Positions 6,951 through 13,574 of a DNA stretch of 13,574 nucleotides are shown here, one piece after another. Origin of the DNA: CAZGVV01 sp964529155 (GTDB taxonomy: Bacteria; Pseudomonadota; Alphaproteobacteria; Rickettsiales; SXRF01); the NCBI GenBank assembly GCA_964529155.1, contig CAZGVV010000052.1:1-13574 (forward strand), read 5' to 3'. The notes under the pieces were generated by a model. That model ran no database searches. It was not told where the DNA came from and saw nothing but the letters and a program-made list of their open reading frames with translations. The translations under genes were made by a program, and so were the position numbers. Numbering within the stretch: position 1 is the first letter of the stretch; every line of letters begins with the position of its first letter.

Positions 6951-7023
6951 GTTATTTCACTTTAAATTATACGCAGGCAAAAACACTCTTTGCAGCCATG
7001 TATAATGGTAAAGTGGAATAACT
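6951..7023. mobile_element. MITE-like element, copy 2, overlapping the exporter start
   Basis: Inverted ends GTTATTTCACTTTA (6951-6964) and TAAAGTGGAATAAC (7009-7022) differ at one position. CTAT flanks both sides at short distance (6946-6949, 7024-7027). The element contains a perfect TATAAT (7001-7006) and the ATG at 7005 used for the exporter gene. The first six codons (MVKWNN) thus belong to the element rather than to the exporter family. Confidence 0.6.
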
Positions 7024-9113
7024 CTATAAAAGGCAATTTTATAAACAACTCATCTCGCCCCTACACCTCATTGTCTCAACTCAACGATGTGTTCGTATTC
7101 ATTCTTGGGCCTGAGAAATCCTATTATAAATTAGCGATGGTCTATGGCATTGCCATCAGTCTTCTAACGCTTGCCGTACCGTTCTCCGTTCAGATGCTGG
7201 TTACCACGCTGGTAAATACCGCCATGGTCCGCCCAGTGATTATCTTAGCACTTACACTTTTTTGCATACTTTTAATGTATGGCATATTGGTGGCGCTTCA
7301 GCATTATGTCATGGAGCTATTTAAGCGCCGATTCTATGCTCGGATCACCAGCGAAATTGTGTTGCGAAACATTCATGCAGCCCCGGGCGATGCCTCAGAC
7401 CGCGCTGCTCTGGCCGATCGTTATTTTGAAATCATGACTGTTCAGCATAAGCTTCCACTTTTAATTACCGGAGGTTTTGCCCTGTGCTTGCAAATGCTGG
7501 TTGGCCTGCTGCTGGTATCCAGCTATCACCCTGCATTGCTAGTATTTAACATCATCCTGGTGCTGCTGGTTTACGGATTATGGCGTTGGTTTTCTCCCTC
7601 TGCAATTCGCAAGGCTTTAGCTTTATCCAAAGAAAAATATGCTGTTGCAGGTTGGATTGAGCACTTATCCGCTAAAAAACCCAGCGTTAATTCAGAAAAC
7701 ATCATTGCGCACGATATTGAGAAATCCGATAAAGCGATTTACCGCTATTTGAATGCACGCCACGAGTATTTTGTGCCAGCGTTTCGCCAAATTATTGGCT
7801 TTCTTTTTTTATATGCCTTAGCAAGCGCAAGCCTGCTTGGTGTTGGCGGCACCCTTGTTGTTTCTGGGGAGTTGACATTAGGTCAGCTGGTCGCTGCTGA
7901 ATTAGTGCTTTCGGGCATCTTTGTCGGCATTTCTAAGGCGGGGGATTACTTATCCTATTATTACGATGTGTGTGCCGCCGTTGAAAAGTTATCGCAGTTT
8001 TTCTATATACCCGTGAAAGATGTTCCCAGAGAAAATCTGCCCATCGCAAATTTTGACCGCACACACTTTTCTTCTCTATCTAACTTAAAATCACCTCGCA
8101 TTACCAGAATCTTTGCCAAAATGCTGATGGTCGCGATAGGTTTCATTATCATTTTTATTACTGCCACTCCCTGGATTCAAACGGCCAATGGGTTAGGTGG
8201 CGTCACCACGCTTAACCCTTCAGACCGCGCTCAAGCCATACACTCCCTAGTAAAAGGCCGAATCAATACGTGGTATGTCAGTGATGGCATGAAGGTAAAG
8301 AAAAATGACCCCATTGTTGAGATTAAGGACAATGACCCACAACTCATAGAACGTCTGCAGAGCGAGCGGGATGCGATGGCTCATAAGGCGGAAACGCTGC
8401 AACTTGCTATGAAAACTGCAGAATTAAATCATAACCGGCAACTAAGCCTAAGCGAGCACGGGTTGAGTTCAAGAAAAGAATACGAGCAGGCCAATATCCG
8501 CTGGAAGGAAATCAAAGCCCAAGCTGCCCAGGCACAGGCAGACCTCAACAAAGTTGAAGTACAGCTATCCCGCCAACATACGCAATTAGTGCTTGCCCCG
8601 CGAGATGGTTATATTCTGCACATCACTGCTGGTGGTACTTCCACGTACGTCAAGGAAGGAGACACTCTTGCCACATTCGTTCCAGATGATGCAGAACCAG
8701 CAGTTGAGCTTTATGTCAGCGGATTAGATATACCGCTTATTTACCCTGGCCGTGATGTACGTTTAATCTTTGAAGGATGGCCTTCCGTACAATTTAGCGG
8801 CTGGCCATCGGTAGCCGTAGGTACGTTTGCAGGCAAAGTGGCAGCCGTTGATGCAGCTATTTCAGCTAACGGCCGTTTCCGCGTTTTGGTAAAAAAACCT
8901 GAGAATGAGAATTGGCCTGACGCGCAATTTTTAAGGATGGGCGCTCGCGTCAAGGGGTGGGTCTTGCTCAATGAAGTGCCCGTTATCTACGAAATTTGGA
9001 GGCAATTAAACAGTTTCCCGCCCGTATATGACAATCCTGCCCAGCTGAAAGATACTGCGCCGGCTACTAAAGAAACCAGCGAGAAAAAGAAAGGCAGTGC
9101 AAGCGGGTTATGA
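7005..9113 (+). CDS. ABC exporter transmembrane domain fused to HlyD-type adaptor, no ATPase domain
   Basis: The product is about 702 residues from ATG 7005; a TTG at 6990 would add five. The first ~340 residues are a type I secretion ABC transmembrane domain with six likely helices (about 43-64, 78-98, 152-172, 177-195, 261-286, 290-310). This ends in the linker-like EKLSQFFYIP. In normal exporters a nucleotide-binding domain follows, but no Walker A, signature or Walker B motif occurs here. Instead, about 15-20 residues later a membrane fusion protein begins. It has a TM anchor (about 373-389, then TPWIQTANG), two lipoyl half-motifs (about 409-443 and 527-561), a coiled coil between them, and a beta-barrel domain to about 660. 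The next gene is its TolC partner. Regulation by Fur is likely. The ATPase must come from elsewhere, or the pump is inactive. No good ribosome binding site precedes the ATG. Confidence 0.75.
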   Translation: MVKWNNSIKGNFINNSSRPYTSLSQLNDVFVFILGPEKSYYKLAMVYGIAISLLTLAVPFSVQMLVTTLVNTAMVRPVIILALTLFCILLMYGILVALQHYVMELFKRRFYARITSEIVLRNIHAAPGDASDRAALADRYFEIMTVQHKLPLLITGGFALCLQMLVGLLLVSSYHPALLVFNIILVLLVYGLWRWFSPSAIRKALALSKEKYAVAGWIEHLSAKKPSVNSENIIAHDIEKSDKAIYRYLNARHEYFVPAFRQIIGFLFLYALASASLLGVGGTLVVSGELTLGQLVAAELVLSGIFVGISKAGDYLSYYYDVCAAVEKLSQFFYIPVKDVPRENLPIANFDRTHFSSLSNLKSPRITRIFAKMLMVAIGFIIIFITATPWIQTANGLGGVTTLNPSDRAQAIHSLVKGRINTWYVSDGMKVKKNDPIVEIKDNDPQLIERLQSERDAMAHKAETLQLAMKTAELNHNRQLSLSEHGLSSRKEYEQANIRWKEIKAQAAQAQADLNKVEVQLSRQHTQLVLAPRDGYILHITAGGTSTYVKEGDTLATFVPDDAEPAVELYVSGLDIPLIYPGRDVRLIFEGWPSVQFSGWPSVAVGTFAGKVAAVDAAISANGRFRVLVKKPENENWPDAQFLRMGARVKGWVLLNEVPVIYEIWRQLNSFPPVYDNPAQLKDTAPATKETSEKKKGSASGL

Positions 9114-10513
9114 GCATATGCCGCCTATTGATGTATGCTGGAATGACAAGTTTTATTTGCTTTCCAGCGTTTGCGGCTGACGTGCTAAGCTTGCGGGAAG
9201 TGTTGACCTCTTCCATACAACATTTTCCAGAAATACAGAAAGCCAAGGCAAAACGCGAGGCCAGTGAAGCCTCTGTACAAGAAGCCTTGGGTGCATTTGA
9301 TGCTTCCTTGAATAATGAGACACAAGGCCGTGTTGCAGGGTTTTATGATGGCAAGTATAGCTCAACCAAAATCACCAAACCTTTACAAGACTATAATGCC
9401 CGAATAAGCGCTGGATACCGCGTTTCTGATGGCAGTTTTCCTGTATATGACAATTACAGCTATACCAATAGCGGTGGCGAATTTAATCTGGAACTCTTTT
9501 TGTCGTTATTGCGTGACCGCGATATTGACGACGAGCGCTTGTCATTATGGAACAACAGACTAAGCCTTGCCAAGGCCGAGCAGGAGCAATTGCTGGCAAA
9601 AATCAGCACTCAATATGCGGCAATGCGCGCCTATTATGAATGGGTTGCTGCGGGCGAAATGCTTAGAATTCAGGAGAATCTTCTTACCATTGCCCAGGAA
9701 CGTCAAAAAGGACTAAAAATTAGGGCCAATCATGGCGATATTGCCGCAATCACGGAAACAGAAAACATGCAATATGTTTACCGGCGGCAAGGGCTGTTGA
9801 ATGATGCGAAAAGACTGTATGCCAATGCCGCAGCAAACCTATCTCTTTATCTGCGCGACACACAAGGCGAGATGATAATTCCTGACACGTCTCGGATTTC
9901 TCATTTTCCGCAACAGAATAATCTTTCGATTGAATTGCAAGACACGCCGGAAAAGACTTTTTCCGCTCGTCCTGAATTCAGCGTTATCGAAGCGGATATT
10001 GAGAGGGAGAAGAACAATTTGAAAGCGGGAGAAAACAAGCTGCTTCCGCGATTGGATGTAGTGGCCAGGAGCGCGCAGGATATGGGCACAGGCAGCATCA
10101 CACGCCGCAATACGGAGCAGATCGTCGGAGTGAATATTTCCATCCCTTTGCAAAACAATACAGCAAAAGGCAGGATTTCCAAAGCAGAAGCTAATCTTAG
10201 AACGCTTGAGGCTGATCGTGTATTGCTAAGGAACAAAATAACCCAGCAGTTACAATATATCGAAAATAATTATCAGGCGGCGAAACAAGCAATTGAGTTC
10301 AGCACGAAGGAAGTTGAAGTGGCGAAAAAAATGCAACAAGCGGAACGCCAGCTTTTTGATAAGGGCGGAAGCGACTATTTCTTGCTGAACATACGAGAGG
10401 AGCAGTTGGCGAATGCGGAGAATAAAAATATCAGTGCAAAGTTGCAATTCTATCAGGTAATGACTGATTATTATGCGGCTACAGTCAAACTGGATAAGCT
10501 GCTAATCAACTAA
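9110..10513 (+). CDS. TolC-family outer membrane efflux protein
   Basis: A 467-residue protein with a signal peptide (hydrophobic to PAFAAD, cleavage about residue 22-23). It has the internal duplication typical of TolC-like outer membrane factors: two long helical hairpin regions (about 155-250 and 340-460) and beta-strand segments near 85-125 and 315-345. Length is normal for the family. It would form a trimeric channel across the outer membrane and dock to the HlyD-type part of the upstream fusion protein. Its ATG overlaps the upstream stop (ATGA), so the two genes are translationally coupled and form one operon. No substrate gene (RTX protein, hemophore or bacteriocin) lies nearby. No clear terminator follows the stop codon. 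Confidence 0.88.
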   Translation: MSICRLLMYAGMTSFICFPAFAADVLSLREVLTSSIQHFPEIQKAKAKREASEASVQEALGAFDASLNNETQGRVAGFYDGKYSSTKITKPLQDYNARISAGYRVSDGSFPVYDNYSYTNSGGEFNLELFLSLLRDRDIDDERLSLWNNRLSLAKAEQEQLLAKISTQYAAMRAYYEWVAAGEMLRIQENLLTIAQERQKGLKIRANHGDIAAITETENMQYVYRRQGLLNDAKRLYANAAANLSLYLRDTQGEMIIPDTSRISHFPQQNNLSIELQDTPEKTFSARPEFSVIEADIEREKNNLKAGENKLLPRLDVVARSAQDMGTGSITRRNTEQIVGVNISIPLQNNTAKGRISKAEANLRTLEADRVLLRNKITQQLQYIENNYQAAKQAIEFSTKEVEVAKKMQQAERQLFDKGGSDYFLLNIREEQLANAENKNISAKLQFYQVMTDYYAATVKLDKLLIN

Positions 10514-10700
10514 ACCTTATCCTTTTATTAATCGCTAAACTGTTTTGTCATACGCATTAGTGAGCGATCATACCCACCCGTAGCCTGACTATAAGCTTAG
10601 GTCATATGGTTTAAGACGATTTCGATAGATCAGGATTTCACCTTGCAGACCAGGGGGCTGGTTCTTAAGCCAACCGCTAGATTCTTCGCCAGCAAGAACT

Positions 10701-10736
10701 TCTCATTCCATAAGAGAAATAATGGCAATAATGAGA
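10701..10736. other. Hairpin in the TolC-ilvA spacer
   Basis: TCTCATTCCAT (10701-10711) pairs with ATGG plus AATGAGA (10722-10736), giving an 11-bp stem with a 4-nt bulge. It is followed by A5 on the plus strand, so as a terminator it would act on the minus strand, where there is no gene. The rest of 10514-10763 shows no gene that I can support. Confidence 0.35.
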
Positions 10737-10763
10737 AAAATCAATACCTACCCGCCACCGCCC

Positions 10764-10792
10764 TTGCAAATCATTGATCTACATGGTAAACT
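10764..10792 (+). promoter_or_regulatory. Promoter of ilvA, predicting a near-leaderless mRNA
   Basis: TTGCAA (10764-10769) and TAAACT (10787-10792) are separated by 17 bp. Transcription would start near 10799, only about three bases before ATG 10802. This fits the absence of a ribosome binding site before the start codon. Confidence 0.55.
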
Positions 10793-10801
10793 CGCCCACC
10801 C

Positions 10802-12311
10802 ATGACCGACTATATCCGCGCTATTCTTGATGCTAATGTCTACGATGTCGCCCTGCGCACACCGCTGGATGCCATGTCACGCCTAAGCGCTCGCCTGGAC
10901 TGCCATGTATTGCTCAAACGTGAAGATTTGCAGCCGATCTTTTCTTTCAAAATTCGCGGCGCCTATAACCGCATTGCGTCTCTTTCCGCCAACGACCGCG
11001 CGAGTGGCGTCATCTGCGCTTCTGCCGGGAATCACGCGCAAGGCGTGGCGCTTTCTGCCAAGCGCCTGGGCATTGCCGCCACCATCGTCATGCCTGTTAC
11101 CACCCCGCCGATCAAAATAGACGCCGTGCGCTACTGGGGCGGAAACGTCGTGCTCCACGGCGACACCTTCGACGAAGCCTACACCCACGCCCGCATGCTG
11201 GAGCGCGAACACAACCTCACCTTCGTCCACCCATATGACGACCCGGACGTCATCGCCGGGCAAGGCACGGTGGGCATGGAAATCCTGCAGCAATACGCTA
11301 AACCCATTGAAGCCATTTTCATCCCCATCGGCGGCGGCGGGCTGGCCGCAGGCATTGCGTCTTACGTCAAATTCCTGCGCCCGGAGGTCAAAATCATCGG
11401 CGTTGAACCGGCCGAAGCCGCCAGCATGAAAGCCGCCATCACCGCCGGCAAGCGCGTGATACTGGACCGCGTCGGCCTCTTTGCCGATGGCGTTGCCGTG
11501 CGTCAGGCCGGGGAAGAAACCTTCCGCATCTGCCAGCACTTGCTCGACGACGTACTCACCGCCACCACCGACGAAATGTGCGCCGCGATCAAGGATATTT
11601 TTGAAGACATGCGCGTCATTGCCGAGCCTGCAGGCGCGTTGTCGCTGGCCGGCCTTAAAGCCTACGCCGCGCAAAACCCCACCCGCACCGGTGCGTTAAT
11701 CGCCATCAACAGCGGTGCCAACATGAATTTTGACCGCCTCCGCCACGTCGCCGAACGCGCTGAAATCGGCGAAGCGCGGGAAATTCTCTTAGGCGTCACC
11801 ATCCCCGAAGAAACCGGCAGTTACCGGCGCTTTATCCACGTGCTTGGCAACCGCAACATCACGGAATTCAATTACCGCTACAACGGGGGGGATGCAGCCC
11901 ATGTCTTTGTCGGCCTCAAACTCGCCGATGCCGCGCAGGAAAAAACCGCGATCATTCACGAGCTCACTTCGCACGGCTACAAAGTGCTCGACATCAGCGC
12001 CGACGAAACCGCCAAGCTGCACATACGCTACATGGTCGGCGGCCATGCCCACGCGTTGTCGGACGAAATCGTCCTGCGCTTCGAATTCCCGGAGCGCCCC
12101 GGCGCATTGATGCAATTTCTGGACGGTGTAGGCGCAGATTGGAGCATTACGCTGTTTCATTACCGCCACCACGGCGCCGATGACGGCCGTGTCCTGGTCG
12201 GCCTCCACGTCCCCTCCACCGACCGCCCCCGCCTGAACGCCCGCCTGGAAAAACTCGGCTACCCCTACGAAGACGAAACCAACAACCCGGCGTATCAGAT
12301 GTTCCTGGCGA

Positions 12312-12316
<5 letters not shown>
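10802..12316 (+). CDS. ilvA: Biosynthetic threonine ammonia-lyase (threonine deaminase)
   Basis: IlvA converts threonine to 2-oxobutanoate and ammonia, the first committed step of isoleucine synthesis, in the cytoplasm with pyridoxal phosphate. The 504-residue length is close to E. coli IlvA (514). The PLP lysine is K50 in SFKIRGAYN, the SAGNHAQG loop is at 74-81, and the phosphate-binding glycine loop GGGGLAAG is at 177-184. Two ACT-like regulatory domains follow (about 326-405 and 420-500), each with a conserved F-PE-pG-type motif; they normally mediate inhibition by isoleucine and activation by valine. The two regulatory domains separate it from the short catabolic TdcB type. It is GC-rich compared with the exporter genes to its left and stands alone. 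It is convergent with the terC-like gene across a repeat array. Confidence 0.93.
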
Positions 12317-12459
<143 letters not shown>

Positions 12460-12460
12460 C

Positions 12461-13186
12461 CTACCTCCTCCTCCCCCGCGCCATCATATTCAAACTCTCA
12501 ATCATGGCGGAGAACGCCATGGCCGCATAAATATACCCCTTCGGCACATGCACGCCACAGCCTTCGGCGATCAATGTCATGCCGATCATCAATAAAAATC
12601 CCAGCGCCAGCATCACAATGGTGGGATTCTTGCTGATAAAATTAGACAATGGCCCTGAAGCAAACAACATTACCGCAATAGCGACCACCACGGCCACCGC
12701 CATAATCGGCACATGCTCAGTCATGCCCACGGCGGTGATGATGCTATCGATTGAAAACACCAGGTCCAACACCAGAATCTGCCCCACCGCCGCATAAAAA
12801 CCCATGCCCGCTTTGGCCTTTGTCGGCCCTTTATCTTTGGCCGGGTCCATCGTGTGGTGAATTTCCTTCGTCGCTTTCCACACCAGAAACAATCCACCGC
12901 CGATTAAAATCAAACTACGCCATGACACACCGTAATTCAGTACCGTAAATAGCGGTTCGGTTAATTGCACGATCCACGCCACCGAGGTCAGCAGCACCAG
13001 CCGCAAGAACAGCGCCAACCCAATTCCCACTTGGCGCGCCTGTGCGCGGTGGTGTTTCGGCAATTTATTGGTGAGAATGGAAATGAAAATCAAATTATCA
13101 ATGCCAAGCACCACTTCCATCGCAATTAACATACCCAGCGCCAGCCATGCTGCCGGGTCAGAAAGCAACGTCAAAATATAGGCCAT
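12461..13186 (-). CDS. TerC-family integral membrane protein
   Basis: A 241-residue protein of the TerC/Alx/YoaE family, whose members are inner membrane proteins linked to metal (notably manganese) export and tellurite resistance. It has about seven hydrophobic helices. The family's acidic membrane motifs are present: E24 and D30-N31 in EVVLGIDNLIF, and D141 with D147 in DLVFSIDSI. A charged loop (about 108-126) separates the two halves. I chose ATG 13186 because AGGGGA lies about 8 nt upstream and the family starts close to this point. The open frame extends 76 codons further upstream, but that part is encoded by the tandem 145-bp repeat and is not protein-like. The stop codon overlaps the heptamer array shared with ilvA. 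The actual substrate cannot be told from the sequence. Confidence 0.88.
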   Translation of the reverse strand: MAYILTLLSDPAAWLALGMLIAMEVVLGIDNLIFISILTNKLPKHHRAQARQVGIGLALFLRLVLLTSVAWIVQLTEPLFTVLNYGVSWRSLILIGGGLFLVWKATKEIHHTMDPAKDKGPTKAKAGMGFYAAVGQILVLDLVFSIDSIITAVGMTEHVPIMAVAVVVAIAVMLFASGPLSNFISKNPTIVMLALGFLLMIGMTLIAEGCGVHVPKGYIYAAMAFSAMIESLNMMARGRRR

Positions 13187-13219
13187 AGAAAATCCCCTGC
13201 CGATGAATGAAGCCACCTG

Positions 13220-13574
13220 AGAGCCTGTAACGATTTCGCTGCGGCGTGGCGAAAATGCCGGATTTTCAAGACCCGGAGCGCAGCGTACGTCTGTACGTGA
13301 GCACCGGAAGCTTGGAAATTCGGTAGTTGCAGCCCGCTGCAGTAGAAAGCGTAGATAGGTTCTTAGAGCCTGTAACGATTTCGCTGCGGCGTGGCGAAAA
13401 TGCCGGATTTTCAAGACCCGGAGCGCAGCGTACGTCTGTACGTGAGCACCGGAAGCTTGGAAATTCGGTAGTTGCAGCCCGCTGCAGTAGAAAGCGTAGA
13501 TAGGTTCTTAGAGCCTGTAACGATTTCGCTGCGGCGTGGCGAAAATGCCGGATTTTCAAGACCCGGAGCGCAGC
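13220..13574. repeat. Tandem 145-bp hairpin-rich repeats, running off the right edge
   Basis: The unit starting AGAGCCTGTAACGATTTCGC recurs at 13220, 13365 and 13510, an exact 145-bp period, giving about 2.4 copies with no difference that I could find. Each unit contains a nested palindrome: CAAG...CTTG around CCGG/CCGG around CGTAC/GTACG. A longer imperfect arm pair reads CCGGATTTTCAAG / CTTGGAAATTCGG. All six frames stay open for long stretches, which creates false protein extensions. It may be a dispersed palindromic element multiplied in tandem. The promoter of the TerC-like gene must lie in or beside it. Confidence 0.85.

Noticed and set aside
10883..11674. 263-codon open frame antisense to ilvA
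   Set aside because: Glycine- and valine-rich shadow of a GC-rich gene. ilvA on the other strand has all family motifs.
13187..13414. N-terminal extension of the TerC-like protein
   Set aside because: These codons are the tandem 145-bp repeat read through. A good ribosome binding site and the family start point support ATG 13186.

Overview
The window looks like a piece of a proteobacterial chromosome, most likely from an alphaproteobacterium. The grounds are protein styles (IlvA, TerC, KdpF/KdpA, a TolC/HlyD-type exporter), tRNA-Thr sequences of proteobacterial type, and many small dispersed repeats. I cannot name the genus. Base composition is patchy: ilvA and terC are GC-rich, while the GHKL/STAND block and the exporter operon are more AT-rich, which suggests mixed ancestry.

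Left part (1-1236): a tRNA-Thr(CGU) gene on the minus strand runs off the left edge. About 150 bp away lies a second tRNA-Thr-like sequence that has lost its T arm. A small lipoprotein gene follows on the minus strand. Its roughly 230-nt upstream region holds several nested complementary segments. These end in a three-segment arrangement in which the ribosome binding site can be sequestered or released, so this is a candidate structured leader or riboswitch-like RNA.

Middle (1237-6470): two divergent AT-rich genes resemble a defence-type module. One is a GHKL ATPase with a C-terminal PD-(D/E)XK nuclease-like domain, and the other is a STAND-like P-loop NTPase. The NTPase gene ends abruptly inside the 3' end of kdpA, which is itself cut before its last quarter. 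kdpB and kdpC are absent. The kdp remnant keeps its 5' end: a 29-codon membrane peptide, kdpF and most of kdpA, behind a probable KdpE-type upstream region.

Right of kdp (6470-10513): two copies of a ~75-bp element with terminal inverted repeats flank a spacer that carries a perfect 7-1-7 Fur-type box. The second copy supplies the start codon of an unusual gene. That gene encodes the transmembrane half of a type I secretion ABC exporter joined directly to a HlyD-type membrane fusion protein, with no nucleotide-binding domain between them. A TolC-type outer membrane gene overlaps its stop codon. Together they look like an iron-regulated type I export operon that lacks its ATPase and has no visible substrate gene.

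Right end (10514-13574): an ordinary biosynthetic ilvA with a promoter so close that the mRNA would be almost leaderless, convergent with a TerC-family membrane protein gene. Between the two stop codons lies a head-to-head array of 7-bp repeats. Upstream of terC are more than two tandem copies of a 145-bp hairpin-rich repeat that runs off the right edge.
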